DNA of 64,000 bases from Enterococcus diestrammenae (GTDB lineage Bacteria; Bacillota; Bacilli; Lactobacillales; Enterococcaceae), in the NCBI RefSeq assembly GCF_009933255.1, contig NZ_MAEI01000051.1:1-64000 (forward strand), given 5' to 3'. A model generated the notes under the pieces. It was not told the DNA's origin and made no database searches. It saw only the letters and a list, made by a program, of their open reading frames with translations. Each line of letters opens with the position of its first letter. Position 1 is the first letter of the stretch. Of the stretch, positions 55,651 to 64,000 are shown piece after piece. The position numbers were made by a program, and so were the translations under genes.

Positions 55651-57018
55651 TTGAGAATTGTTATTTTAGGAGCGGGCAAAGTCGGCTTTACGTTATGTGC
55701 CCAACTAGCTGAAGAAGATCATGATGTATTGGTGATTGATCGAGAAGCTGATAAGATTGAACGATTAGTGGATCGCTATGATGTATTGGGGATTACTGGC
55801 AATGGGGCGACCTTTCAGATTTTGACTGAGGCGCAAGTGGAAGAGGCAGATATTTTTATTGCGGTAACGGATTCTGATGAATTGAATTTGCTGGCGGGGC
55901 TGTTGGCTAAACGGCTAGGAGCAGGAAATTGTATCGTACGGGTGCGTAATCCTGAATATTTGGAGCAACGAGAGTTCATGAAGGAAACCATGGGCCTGTC
56001 CATGATTGTCAATCCAGAACTTGAGGCGGCCTTTGAAATTCGGCGGATGATATTGTTTCCTTCAGCGGTGAAGGTGGACACCTTTGCCAATGGACGCATT
56101 GAGTTGGCGGAGTTTCGGATTACTGCTAAGAGTTCCTTGATGGGGAAATTTTTGTATCAATTACCTAAGCTTTCCAAGGCAAAGGTGCTGATCTGTGCCA
56201 TTAGTCGGCAGGAGGAAATCTTGATTCCTGATGGCAATGCCCAATTGCAGGAAAATGATCGTATCTATGTCATTGGTCAACACCAAAATCTTGTGCGCTT
56301 TTGCCGGGATATCCGTTTGTTTGAGCAAAAAATTCAGCGGGTGATGATTGTCGGCGGTGGTCGGATTGCTTATTATTTAGCGACGCAGCTAGCGGAACTG
56401 GGCTTGACTGTCAAAATCATCGAGAGCCAACAGCAGCGGGCGCAGGAATTATCGGAAAAATTTCCTCATCTGACGGTGATTCATTCAGATGGCAGTGATG
56501 AAGTGGTGTTGGAAGAAGAGGGCTTAGCTCGAATGGATGCCTTTGTGGCTTTGACGGGCTTGGACGAAGAAAATATTGTCATGAGTCTGTACGCTAAGCA
56601 GCAAAAGGTTAAGAAAACCATTGCCAAAGTGACTCGGATGGATTTCGCCCAAGTTTTGGAGCAGCTGGCCATCGACAGTGTGGTTTCTCCCAAAAGCATC
56701 ATCGCCAATCAGATTTTGAGTTATGTACGGGCTAAGGATTTACAGGATGAAAGCTCGGGAGTGCGGCGGATGTATCGCCTGATTCACGACCAAGTGGAAG
56801 CTTTGGAATTTGTGGTGACAGAGAGCTGCTCTTTTAAAAATCAGCCACTAAAAACCTTGAATACCAAAGAAAACTTGCTGATAGCGGCGATTTCTCGAGG
56901 CAAGCAAACCATCGTGCCGGATGGGGAGACAGTGTTGCGCCCAGGAGATCACGTGATTATTGTTGCGAAAGAAGAAAAAATCCATTCACTAGAAATGATA
57001 CTTAAAGGAACTCGTTAG
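55651..57018 (+). CDS. trkA: Trk potassium uptake regulatory protein TrkA
   Basis: TTG 55651 is chosen since GGGGAGGAAAC lies seven bases upstream and the protein then begins MRIVILGAGKVG, as TrkA does. The product is about 455 residues: RCK_N (1-125, GAGKVG nucleotide motif), RCK_C (about 135-215), second RCK_N (about 228-345, GGGRIAYYLA) and second RCK_C. This doubled ring-forming subunit binds NAD(H)/ATP and gates the TrkH channel. trkH follows three bases later. Confidence 0.9.
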   Translation: MRIVILGAGKVGFTLCAQLAEEDHDVLVIDREADKIERLVDRYDVLGITGNGATFQILTEAQVEEADIFIAVTDSDELNLLAGLLAKRLGAGNCIVRVRNPEYLEQREFMKETMGLSMIVNPELEAAFEIRRMILFPSAVKVDTFANGRIELAEFRITAKSSLMGKFLYQLPKLSKAKVLICAISRQEEILIPDGNAQLQENDRIYVIGQHQNLVRFCRDIRLFEQKIQRVMIVGGGRIAYYLATQLAELGLTVKIIESQQQRAQELSEKFPHLTVIHSDGSDEVVLEEEGLARMDAFVALTGLDEENIVMSLYAKQQKVKKTIAKVTRMDFAQVLEQLAIDSVVSPKSIIANQILSYVRAKDLQDESSGVRRMYRLIHDQVEALEFVVTESCSFKNQPLKTLNTKENLLIAAISRGKQTIVPDGETVLRPGDHVIIVAKEEKIHSLEMILKGTR

Positions 57019-57021
57019 CTG

Positions 57022-58461
57022 ATGAATAAAAAAATGATTGTCTATTTGTTAGGAAAAATTCTCCAAGCAGAAGGGCTAATGTTATTACTACCAACGTTAG
57101 TAGCAGTCATCTATCAAGAATCGTTGGTGGCAAGCTATGGTGGCTTGGCTTGCTTGCTTTTGGTGATGGGCGGTTTGATTAGTTTAAAAGCGCCAAAAGA
57201 TAAAGGTATCTTCATTAAGGAAGGCTTGTTTATTGTCGGTGTTAGTTGGGTACTGTTGTCCTTTTTTGGTGCGGTGCCACTGGTGGTCTCTGGTGAAATG
57301 CCTCATTTTGCAGATGCTTTTTTTGAGGTGGTATCAGGCTTTACTACCACTGGCGCGACGGTTTTATCGGATATTGATGCCTTGAGTCATGCCAGTCTAT
57401 TTTGGCGCAGTTTCACTCACTGGGTGGGTGGTATGGGGATTTTGGTCTTTACTGTGGCTTTTATCCCAGTAGCTTCGGGACGGACAATGCATATTTTGAA
57501 AGCGGAAATGCCCGGACCGATTGTTGGGAAGTTGGTATCGAAAACCCGAGTAGCCGCGCGGATTTTGTATTTGCTTTATGGCGCCTTAACCTTGTTAGAA
57601 GTGCTTTTTCTGTTGCTAGGTGGCATGCCCTTTTTCGATAGTTTGTTAAATACTTTTGCCACGGCGGGAACTGGCGGCTTTACCATGAGTAATGCCGGTA
57701 TTATCGGCTATCACAGTCCTTATCTTGAAGGGGTACTGACGGTCTTTATGATCTTGTTCGGGGTGAATTTTAACCTGCTGTTTTTGGTGATTAGCGGTAA
57801 GGGATTGCTGGCGTTGAAAAATGAAGAACTTCGCTGGTATTTGGGAATTATTGCGGTGGCGATAGCTTTGCTTACGGTCAATCTGATGTCGGTGTATGAT
57901 TCGGTGACGACGGCTTTTCGTTATGGTGCGTTTCAAGTGGCGTCGATCATCACCACCACAGGTTTTGTGACGGCTGACTACGATCAGTGGCCGATGTTTT
58001 CCCAGACGGTGTTGCTACTGTTGATGTTTGTCGGGGCTAGTGCTGGTTCTACCGGGGGCGGGATGAAGGTGTCCCGCTTAGTGATGGTAGTCAAAAGTGG
58101 TGTTAAAGAAATTAAGCGGATGCTCCATCCTCATGGGGTGATTACCGTCGATTTTGAAGGAGCACCTGTCTCGCGGAAAACATTAAATAATATGCATAGC
58201 TATTTTATCTTATATGCGTTGGTCTTTTGTAGTGCACTATTGGTGATTTCATTGGAAAATTTGGATTTTCATACCACCTTTTCCGCTGTGGCAACTACTA
58301 TTAACAATGTTGGACCGGGCTTTAACGGCGTGGGTCCGATGCAAAACTTCGGTGGCTTGAGGGATCTATCCAAATACACCTTGTCATTTACCATGTTGGC
58401 GGGACGTTTGGAGATTTTCCCTGTGTTGCTGTTGTTTTCAAAATATTTTTGGAAAGAATAA
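57022..58461 (+). CDS. trkH: Trk potassium transporter membrane subunit TrkH
   Basis: A 479-residue protein with the four pore repeats of the TrkH/KtrB superfamily. The selectivity-filter segments are visible: GFTTTGATV (about 110), TAGTGGFT (about 213), TTTGFVTADY (about 312) and NNVGPGFNGVGP (about 427). It forms the K+ channel gated by TrkA. Coupled to trkA (spacing 3 bp). Confidence 0.93.
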   Translation: MNKKMIVYLLGKILQAEGLMLLLPTLVAVIYQESLVASYGGLACLLLVMGGLISLKAPKDKGIFIKEGLFIVGVSWVLLSFFGAVPLVVSGEMPHFADAFFEVVSGFTTTGATVLSDIDALSHASLFWRSFTHWVGGMGILVFTVAFIPVASGRTMHILKAEMPGPIVGKLVSKTRVAARILYLLYGALTLLEVLFLLLGGMPFFDSLLNTFATAGTGGFTMSNAGIIGYHSPYLEGVLTVFMILFGVNFNLLFLVISGKGLLALKNEELRWYLGIIAVAIALLTVNLMSVYDSVTTAFRYGAFQVASIITTTGFVTADYDQWPMFSQTVLLLLMFVGASAGSTGGGMKVSRLVMVVKSGVKEIKRMLHPHGVITVDFEGAPVSRKTLNNMHSYFILYALVFCSALLVISLENLDFHTTFSAVATTINNVGPGFNGVGPMQNFGGLRDLSKYTLSFTMLAGRLEIFPVLLLFSKYFWKE

Positions 58462-58506
58462 AAATGAGCAGTCGCCGCTAGTTGTACAACGGGACTGCTC
58501 ATTTTT
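58460..58506. terminator. Bidirectional terminator between trkH and cupin gene
   Basis: AAAAATGAGCAGTC (58460-58473) pairs perfectly with its complement (58493-58506), 19-nt loop. Confidence 0.8.
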
Positions 58507-58514
58507 GGCGTGGG

Positions 58515-58862
58515 TTAGATTTCTGGCTTTACTACGATTAAGAGCATTTGGAAGGCGGCCACAGCTTTGAGGGCATGGGGAATGTTGGCAGGCATGACGA
58601 TGCTTTCGCCGGCGTTCACCAAAAAGGTCTCGTCACCGATGGTAATCTTGGCGGTGCCGGACAAAATGTTGACCATGGCATCACCAGGAGAAGCATGGCG
58701 CCCGATTTCTTCATCGGTGTCCAAAGAAAATAAGGTTATGCCCAGGTCTGGCCGTTGGACCAAAGTTTTGCTGGTAACTTGTTCTTCTTCTACAGGGATT
58801 TCATCGCGAAGATTCAGCACTTCGCTTTGGGACAGTTTGTCGATAAATGGCATTTTTTTCAC
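58515..58862 (-). CDS. Cupin-domain protein
   Basis: A 115-residue single-cupin protein. Cupin motif 1-like segment EIGRHASPGDAMVNILSGTAKITIG (in part) and motif 2-like MPANIPHALKA. One metal-ligand His of motif 1 (H in GRHASPGD) and one in IPHAL are present. Such proteins bind small ligands or act as simple enzymes. Last gene of the minus-strand operon with a second cupin, a nitroreductase and a MocR regulator; spacing to the next cupin 3 bp. Confidence 0.8.
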   Translation of the reverse strand: MKKMPFIDKLSQSEVLNLRDEIPVEEEQVTSKTLVQRPDLGITLFSLDTDEEIGRHASPGDAMVNILSGTAKITIGDETFLVNAGESIVMPANIPHALKAVAAFQMLLIVVKPEI

Positions 58863-58865
58863 TCC

Positions 58866-59195
58866 TTAATGGTTGGGTTCATTCTCGGTTTGTAGTATTT
58901 TACAATTGGTGACGGCTTTCAGGCTGTGACGATAATTTACCGGCAGTGGCAGACAGTCACCGGCGTTGAGCAGCCAGCTATCAGTTTCGCTGGTAACTTC
59001 CAGTTGGCCCTCTAACACTTGGATAATCTTAATCAAAGGACTTTCTTCGGCGCTGATGGTTTCTCCTTGGGCCAAAGCTAGCAACGTTACCGGTAGTTTC
59101 GTGCCGAAGCGCTTTTTCAAGGAACGGCTGGCAATCTGACCTTCGTGATAATCAAGCAAGTCCGCTAGGTGATAGGACTGAGGAGTTCCAGGCAT
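58866..59195 (-). CDS. Second cupin-like protein
   Basis: A 109-residue protein with a cupin fold pattern (VTLLALAQGETIS, IIQVLEGQLEVTSE, NAGDCLPLPVNYRHSLKA). Compared with its neighbour it lacks the motif 1 histidine (ETISAEESPL in that place), so metal binding is doubtful. The pair look like ancient duplicates, perhaps forming a heterodimer. It lies 21 bases after the nitroreductase stop. Confidence 0.7.
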   Translation of the reverse strand: MPGTPQSYHLADLLDYHEGQIASRSLKKRFGTKLPVTLLALAQGETISAEESPLIKIIQVLEGQLEVTSETDSWLLNAGDCLPLPVNYRHSLKAVTNCKILQTENEPNH

Positions 59196-59216
59196 TCGGG
59201 TACCTTCTTTCTGGCA

Positions 59217-59942
59217 TTATTTTAATAACCCTTGTCTTTTTAAGTAGGCATCAATTTGACCGCTTGGTTCTTGGGAGAAGACGTCGCTGAATTTTTTCGT
59301 CCAGTCTTTGGTTTCCCGCGCTTCGCCGAATTTCCGCATGGTTTCATCATAGTCTTCAATCAACTGGTAGTCATAGTCTTGATAAGTATCGTAGTGAACT
59401 ACGGCGGCTTCTGGGAGACGCGGTTTGACTTGCATCTCGACATTCGGTTTGCCAATAGAAAGACCGGCGACTGGAAAGACATAATCTGGCAAGTGTAAGA
59501 GTTCGGCGACTTCTTTGAGATTGTTGCGGATACTGCCCACAACGACGCTACCGAGACCTAGCGCTTCCACTGCCACCACAGCATTTTGCAAAGCTAAGGC
59601 AGCATCAGCGGTAGCCACTAGCAAAGGATCGATGCTTTCCCCGACGTGATAAGGTACCTGATGTTGTTCGGCGACTTTTTGAGTGCGTTTGAGATCTGCT
59701 AAAAAGACTAAAAATACCGAACTATGAAGCATATGGGGGTTACGGGGATTCCATTCCACCAGTTTTTCGCGAAGGCCTTGGTCTTTGATGACTAAGATGG
59801 AATACAATTGGCCATTCATCCAAGTGGGGGCTTGGCGGGCGCTGTCTAAAATTTGTTGCAGGTCCTCATCAGAGAGTTGATAATCCTCGTCGAAATGGCG
59901 ATAGGTGCGGTGATCTTGTAATTGTTTGATGGTTTCTTTCAT
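59217..59942 (-). CDS. NADPH-dependent nitroreductase-family oxidoreductase
   Basis: A 241-residue FMN flavoprotein of the NfsA/FRP-like type. It begins with TIKQLQDHRTYRHF (FMN-phosphate contacts R-x-x-R-x-F), SARQAPTWMNGQ, and has ALGLGSVVVGSIRNN and VAGLSIGKPN. Such enzymes reduce quinones, nitro compounds or flavins. Its gene starts six bases after the MocR gene, so it is likely regulated together with it. Confidence 0.85.
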   Translation of the reverse strand: MKETIKQLQDHRTYRHFDEDYQLSDEDLQQILDSARQAPTWMNGQLYSILVIKDQGLREKLVEWNPRNPHMLHSSVFLVFLADLKRTQKVAEQHQVPYHVGESIDPLLVATADAALALQNAVVAVEALGLGSVVVGSIRNNLKEVAELLHLPDYVFPVAGLSIGKPNVEMQVKPRLPEAAVVHYDTYQDYDYQLIEDYDETMRKFGEARETKDWTKKFSDVFSQEPSGQIDAYLKRQGLLK

Positions 59943-59948
59943 GGGTGT

Positions 59949-61376
59949 CTAAGGCTCCTTTGTTTTTAGTTTTTTCGTAACAGTGGCGAGGCGCTGGACA
60001 AAATCTGTTAGGTGCTCTGCTTCTAGCCGGGTGTAGTTGATTCTCATGGACATTGTATCATTGCTGAAGAGAAAAGCCGGTGCTACCAGCAAGCCCGCTT
60101 TCAAAAAAGGTTCCCAGTCCCGTCTAGTCAACAGGTGATGACGCCAAGTCAGCCAGGTGTATAACCCCCCCTTGATGGGACGAACCTGCCAATCGGCGGT
60201 TAGCGGCTTGAGACTGGTGGTAAAAGCTGCTCCTCGTTGGCGTAACTCAGCGATTAGTCGGCTATGATTGGGCTCATAGGTGGACGAACGCAAGGCGCTG
60301 TCTGCCAAAAGCTGGGAGAAAATATTGGTTTCAACATCCATCCGTTGTTTGGCACTGGCGAGGCTGGCAATTAACGGGCTGGGCGCCAAAAGCCAGCCGA
60401 TTTTGATAGAAGGCCCGAAAAGTTTGGATAAAGATCCGAGGTAGATGACTTGATCGGTGGCTAATGTTTTTAACTTTGGCAGAGGTGTGCCAAAGTCCAA
60501 CTCTCCAAACACATCGTCTTCGATAATGGGGACGTAGTGTTTTTGACAGACGGCGATGATGGCTTTTCGTCGAGGCAAACTCATCAAACGACCGGTGGGA
60601 TTTTGGAAACTTGGATTTAAGTATAAAAAGCGAATCTTTTTTTGAATGATGCATTGCTCTAAGGCTTCCGGTAAGATTCCTTCTTCATCGCAGGCCACTC
60701 CTGCTAGCAAGATGCCAAGGGACTGAAACATCGGCAAAGAGAATAAAAAGGAAGGTTCTTCCGTAGCAACGACTTCTCCGGGACTTAGTAAGGACTGCAG
60801 GAGCAAAGAAATTCCTTGCGAAGAACCAGACGTGATCAATAAATCTTGACCGGTGCCATCCAGACCATAGTTGTTGGCTAATTTCGCCAAAATTTGGTCT
60901 TTAAGCGGCTGATAGCCGGTGGCAGTCAGACTATTTTCTGCTTCAAGAATCTTTTCCCAACGCATCGCAGGAAAACTAAAATCGGGAATCAAACTAGTGG
61001 GGAGCTCTCCAGTGTGAAGATCCAGGACGTCCGGCTGTTCTTTTCGTCGATTTAGTTCCACTAGGTAGGGGTCTGGAGTAAAGGGTGCCTGCCGGAGCAG
61101 TTGCTGCCATTGGTATTGGGGGGCTAAGCGACTCCCCCAACGTCCTTTCGCAACTTCGGTACCGCTCCCTTGCCGGCGCGTAATCCAGCCGAGACTGACT
61201 AACTCTTCTAACGCATGGTTGACGGTGGAGCGGTTGACACCATAGTTTGCGGCGAGCTGTCGTTCCGGGGGGAGTTTATCGCCGGGATTGAGTTCGCCAG
61301 CTTGAATCGCATCGATGACGTGAGTGATGATTTGTTGAAACAAAGGCGCTTTAGCTGAGCGGTCCAGCTGTCTCAT
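59949..61376 (-). CDS. MocR-family (PdxR-like) regulator
   Basis: A 475-residue fusion. Residues 1-72 are a GntR winged helix (ANYGVNRSTVNHALEELVSLGW). Residues about 110-470 form a type I aminotransferase domain with the PLP lysine in YLGSLSKLFGPSIKIGW. MocR proteins use PLP as ligand; the PdxR branch controls vitamin B6 genes. It is divergent from a pyridoxine kinase gene, with paired AATTGGTTG boxes between, which strongly suggests PLP-dependent control. The ATG at 61376 follows AGGAGGACT. Confidence 0.85.
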   Translation of the reverse strand: MRQLDRSAKAPLFQQIITHVIDAIQAGELNPGDKLPPERQLAANYGVNRSTVNHALEELVSLGWITRRQGSGTEVAKGRWGSRLAPQYQWQQLLRQAPFTPDPYLVELNRRKEQPDVLDLHTGELPTSLIPDFSFPAMRWEKILEAENSLTATGYQPLKDQILAKLANNYGLDGTGQDLLITSGSSQGISLLLQSLLSPGEVVATEEPSFLFSLPMFQSLGILLAGVACDEEGILPEALEQCIIQKKIRFLYLNPSFQNPTGRLMSLPRRKAIIAVCQKHYVPIIEDDVFGELDFGTPLPKLKTLATDQVIYLGSLSKLFGPSIKIGWLLAPSPLIASLASAKQRMDVETNIFSQLLADSALRSSTYEPNHSRLIAELRQRGAAFTTSLKPLTADWQVRPIKGGLYTWLTWRHHLLTRRDWEPFLKAGLLVAPAFLFSNDTMSMRINYTRLEAEHLTDFVQRLATVTKKLKTKEP

Positions 61377-61411
61377 CGGGAGTCCTCCTTTTTGAAATCG
61401 TCAGAAAATTT

Positions 61412-61444
61412 AATTGGTTGGTTCTAAAATAAGCCAATTGGTTG
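61412..61444. promoter_or_regulatory. Direct-repeat operator of the MocR regulator
   Basis: AATTGGTTG at 61412-61420 and 61436-61444, 24 bp apart (start to start); AATTGGTT/AGCCAATT also make an inverted pair. The second box abuts the probable -35 of pdxK; its -10 is TATACT (61468-61473). Paired direct repeats are usual for MocR/PdxR sites. Confidence 0.65.
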
Positions 61445-61518
61445 TTTTCGTCAAGGAGGAGGGGCGCTATACTCAAAACTAATAAAGGTCTAACAACTTG
61501 AATGAAGAGGTGTGACAA

Positions 61519-62346
61519 ATGAAAAAAGTATTGACGATTGCAGGGTCTGATTCCACAGGTGGGGCCGGCTTACAAGCAGATTTGAAAACTTTCCAAGAGT
61601 ATGGGGTCTTTGGTTTTTCTAGTTTGACCTCAGTAGTGACGATGGATCCGACAGCTGGCTGGTCTCATGAAGTGACGGAGATGCCGGTGGATTTATTAGA
61701 GAAACAGTTGATTTCGGTATTTGCTGGCGGACCAGTCGCAGCATTGAAAACAGGAATGATGGGCAACGAGGCCAATATTGCTTTAGCGAGTGAGTACATT
61801 GGCAAATATCCTGAGACGAAAGTCGTCATTGATCCGGTCATCGCTTGCAAAGGGACTGCGCAAATTCTCCAGCCTAAAAGCGTGGCTGCTATTAAGGAAT
61901 ATTTACTCCCGCGAGCACTAGTGACGACACCAAATTTGGTGGAAGCCGGGATTTTATCCGAACTGGGTGATTTGACTTCTATCGATGATATGAAAAAAGC
62001 GGCTGTGGCTATCCATCAACAAGGAGCGAAAAACGTAGTGGTAAAAGGCGGCCATCGTCTAGGAACAGAAAAAGCGGTGGATCTTTTATATGACGGGCAA
62101 GACTTTATTTTGTTAGAAAATGAATTGTATCAAACGGATTGGAATCATGGTGCGGGCTGTACATTTGCTGCAGCGATTACGGCTGGATTAGCGAAAGGGT
62201 TGTCGATGGCCGCGGCCGTTCGTCTGGCAAAACAATTTGTGGCGCAAGGTATCCGGCAAGGAGTCGTGGTCAATCCTTACGTCGGTCATGTGTGGCATGG
62301 GGCTTACAATAGCGCCGAACACCGGCTGACTCCCGAACTGGATTAA
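61519..62346 (+). CDS. pdxK: Pyridoxine/hydroxymethylpyrimidine-type kinase (PdxK, ThiD-like)
   Basis: A 275-residue ribokinase-fold kinase. TIAGSDSTGGAGLQADLKTF at the N-terminus, the KTGMMGN segment, VIDPVIACKG and the anion-hole/base WNHGAGCTFAAAITA (catalytic Asp replaced in text by the GAGCTF motif) define the ThiD/PdxK2 family. The closest type in Gram-positives phosphorylates pyridoxine/pyridoxal. Context (MocR regulator, ECF S component) favours vitamin B6 salvage over thiamin. AAGAGGTG before the ATG. Confidence 0.8.
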   Translation: MKKVLTIAGSDSTGGAGLQADLKTFQEYGVFGFSSLTSVVTMDPTAGWSHEVTEMPVDLLEKQLISVFAGGPVAALKTGMMGNEANIALASEYIGKYPETKVVIDPVIACKGTAQILQPKSVAAIKEYLLPRALVTTPNLVEAGILSELGDLTSIDDMKKAAVAIHQQGAKNVVVKGGHRLGTEKAVDLLYDGQDFILLENELYQTDWNHGAGCTFAAAITAGLAKGLSMAAAVRLAKQFVAQGIRQGVVVNPYVGHVWHGAYNSAEHRLTPELD

Positions 62347-62377
62347 GAGCATTATTATAGAAGAAAGAAGGAGCAAC

Positions 62378-62926
62378 ATGAAAAAGACAGTTAGCATTCA
62401 AAGTATTGTTTTGGTAGCCTTGTTCGCTGCTTTAACGGTAATAGGAACCACTATTAAAATCCCCTTGCCTACCGGGGCGTTTGTCCACCTAGGAAATGCA
62501 GTACTTCTTTTGTCTGTGTTATTGCTAGGCTATTTTAAAGGTTCCTTGGCTGGTGGGTTGGGCTTTTTCATTTTTGATATCATGAATGGCTATGCGACAG
62601 AAGCGCCCTATTTTATCTTGGAGAGTTTCATCGTCGGCGCAGCAGCATATGGGGCTTTTCGCCTATTTAAAAAGAATCCTACGCATATTTGGCAAGTTAT
62701 CGTGATAGGGATAGTGACGGGGATTGCAAAACTCATCATGACCCAAATCAAAAACACTGTTATGAATTTGATTGCCGGAGCGAGCTTTGGCCCGGCATTT
62801 GCTGGTGCTTTTGCTAAATTACCAGCAACGGTGATCAACGTCAGCCTGACATTGTTGATTGTGGCGTTGGTTTACTTCCCGCTAAAAGCTGCGATGCGCC
62901 GGACGTTCCATCAAGAATTTGTCTAA
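62378..62926 (+). CDS. ECF transporter S component, probably for vitamin B6
   Basis: A 182-residue membrane protein with six hydrophobic helices. The N-terminal segment with IVLVALFAALTVIGTTIKI and PTGAFVHLGNAVLLLSVLLL is typical of ECF S components. Such proteins bind a vitamin and use the shared EcfA-EcfA'-EcfT module encoded elsewhere. It starts 31 bases after pdxK, so the substrate is probably pyridoxine or pyridoxal (PdxU-like). It ends before a terminator. Confidence 0.75.
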   Translation: MKKTVSIQSIVLVALFAALTVIGTTIKIPLPTGAFVHLGNAVLLLSVLLLGYFKGSLAGGLGFFIFDIMNGYATEAPYFILESFIVGAAAYGAFRLFKKNPTHIWQVIVIGIVTGIAKLIMTQIKNTVMNLIAGASFGPAFAGAFAKLPATVINVSLTLLIVALVYFPLKAAMRRTFHQEFV

Positions 62927-62958
62927 GAAACAGTGGAGATTGTATCAATAGCAAGTGA

Positions 62959-62983
62959 AAATCCGTTTAACGACGGATTTTTT
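62959..62983 (+). terminator. Terminator after the B6 transporter gene
   Basis: AAATCCGT-TTAACG-ACGGATTT followed by TTT, an 8-bp perfect stem. Confidence 0.75.
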
Positions 62984-63445
62984 GCGTATTTAACGTAAGA
63001 GAGTCTAGAAATGGTAACTAAGCCAAAGTTGGTGAAGTGTAATTTCTTACTAATCAAAAATAAAATAGGTGAAATGGGTGGTGGCGGAGTCGGTTTTCCA
63101 GGTGCGTTCCTTACCCATCAGGGCTTAGCGCTCCCTAGCTAAGGTTCATATTTTTTAGTCTTAATAAAAAATATAGGTTCAAAGTGAATGAAACCCCTTA
63201 CGCCAAAAAGGCAGTAAAAACCTTGCCAAAACAAGAAAAAAAGCTTGCTATCAAAGCTTTCATGTACTATAATCAGAAAGGTGCTGTTTACGGAAAACGT
63301 GAAAAGCACTGGTGGGATAAGCTTTTATTCTGCCGGCTATGAAATGAGAGGTTGCGACACGCCCGGACGCTTTGCCACGGAAAGGCGCATCGGAAATTTT
63401 CATGGAGCCATGTCTACTTTTAAAATAGGCGAAGGAGGGAAAACA
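62984..63445 (+). promoter_or_regulatory. S10 operon promoter and long leader
   Basis: No gene is supported. TTGCTA (63245-63250), 17 bp, TATAAT (63268-63273) form the S10 promoter. The leader of about 165 nt (63280-63445) contains a GC-rich stretch (GGTTGCGACACGCCCGGACG and GGAAAGGCGCATCGG) unlike its AT-rich surroundings, suggesting conserved structure, perhaps for ribosomal-protein feedback. 62984-63244 shows only a weak GCGCT-containing inverted motif near 63110-63145. Confidence 0.6.
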
Positions 63446-63754
63446 ATGGCAAAACAAAAAATTCGTATCCGATTAAAAGCGTATGAACATCGTATTTTAG
63501 ATCAATCCGCGGACAAGATCGTTGAAACGGCAAAAAGAACTGGGGCTTCTGTGTCAGGTCCAATTCCGTTGCCAACTGAACGCAGCTTGTACACTGTTAT
63601 CCGCGCGACTCACAAATACAAAGATTCACGCGAACAATTCGAAATGCGTACTCACAAACGTCTAATCGACATTGTGAATCCTACACCAAAAACAGTTGAT
63701 GCTTTGATGAAGCTTGACTTGCCAAGCGGTGTAAACATTGAAATCAAACTATAA
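63446..63754 (+). CDS. rpsJ: 30S ribosomal protein S10
   Basis: ATG 63446 follows GAAGGAGGG; the frame is open upstream to the leader but S10 begins [20 protein letters not shown]. The product is 102 residues, the normal size, with [17 protein letters not shown] and [12 protein letters not shown]. First gene of the S10 ribosomal protein operon; S10 (NusE) also acts in antitermination. Confidence 0.98.
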   Translation: MAKQKIRIRLKAYEHRILDQSADKIVETAKRTGASVSGPIPLPTERSLYTVIRATHKYKDSREQFEMRTHKRLIDIVNPTPKTVDALMKLDLPSGVNIEIKL

Positions 63755-63782
63755 TCATTAAAACGAAGATGGAGGTGTAATC

Positions 63783-64000
63783 ATGACCAAAGGAATCTTA
63801 GGGAAAAAAGTGGGAATGACTCAAATCTTCACCGAATCTGGCGAATTGATCCCAGTAACAGTTGTTGAAGCTACGCCAAACGTAGTATTACAAGTAAAAA
63901 CTGTAGAAAACGACGGTTACGAAGCGATCCAAGTTGGCTACCAAGATATGCGTGAAGTTTTGTCTAACAAACCTGCGAAAGGTCATGTTGCAAAAGCAAA
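63783..64000 (+). CDS. rplC: 50S ribosomal protein L3, truncated by window end
   Basis: ATG 63783 after GGAGGTG; about 72 codons are in the window, [16 protein letters not shown] and [16 protein letters not shown], the N-terminus of L3. It follows rpsJ by 28 bases, the standard S10 operon order. The gene continues past 64000. Confidence 0.97.
   Translation, partial: MTKGILGKKVGMTQIFTESGELIPVTVVEATPNVVLQVKTVENDGYEAIQVGYQDMREVLSNKPAKGHVAKA

Overview
The window looks like the chromosome of an Enterococcus or close Lactobacillales relative. It is AT-rich, has strong AAGGAGG ribosome-binding sites, and carries Enterococcus-like EF-Tu, EF-G, S12, S7 and S10. The order gpmA - resolvase-like gene - rpiA - rpsL-rpsG-fusA-tuf - rpsJ-rplC resembles the backbone I recall for this genus. 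No species is assigned.

Region 1 (about 1-13,190) is accessory DNA. It holds a DUF1304 membrane protein, a tyrosine recombinase tail, an IS3-type fragment, an IS21 element with intact istA but cut istB, an AraC/GyrI-type regulator with a TIGR04076-like protein, a 48-nt-arm palindrome, an AbiEii-type toxin gene broken by one stop, and an orphan VbhA-like antitoxin. From 5,433 to 13,186 lies a compact integrative element. It has integrase, excisionase and a MobT/Rep_trans relaxase-like protein, divergent from an XRE regulator; its cargo is cadA-cadC and a frameshifted arsC. The 14-bp repeat at both ends matches the last codons of rpsI, and the left copy still carries a 3' scrap of rpsI, so elements have accreted at an rpsI-type attachment site.

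Region 2 (13.2-20.1 kb) has a peptidase S51 homologue, a divergent AraC regulator/MFS transporter pair, and a small sugar-acid-like locus: an IclR regulator, an SDR like gluconate 5-dehydrogenase with a perfect palindromic operator, and a GatC-like PTS IIC. A decayed IS66 transposase follows.

Region 3 (20.9-43.5 kb) is the most striking part. It encodes an AraC regulator, an SGNH esterase, GH29 alpha-fucosidase, an acetylxylan-esterase-like hydrolase, GH1, GH42 and GH3 enzymes, a YesM/YesN two-component system, a YesL-like membrane protein, a lipoprotein, an LplB/LplC/LplA-type oligosaccharide ABC importer, a ROK kinase and a YicI-like GH31 alpha-xylosidase. This set would fully dismantle acetylated fucogalactoxyloglucan oligosaccharides inside the cell after import. 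Candidate cre sites precede both main operons.

Region 4 (43.6-50 kb) has a small membrane protein, trhO, a coiled-coil wall protein with a YPKTG sorting motif, a second SGNH esterase, gpmA, a serine-recombinase homologue lacking the catalytic serine, and rpiA.

Region 5 (50-64 kb) is housekeeping: the str operon, then about 770 bp of nested palindromes, trkA-trkH, a MocR-nitroreductase-cupin-cupin operon divergent from pyridoxine kinase and an ECF S component (probable vitamin B6 salvage), and the start of the S10 operon, with rplC cut by the window end.
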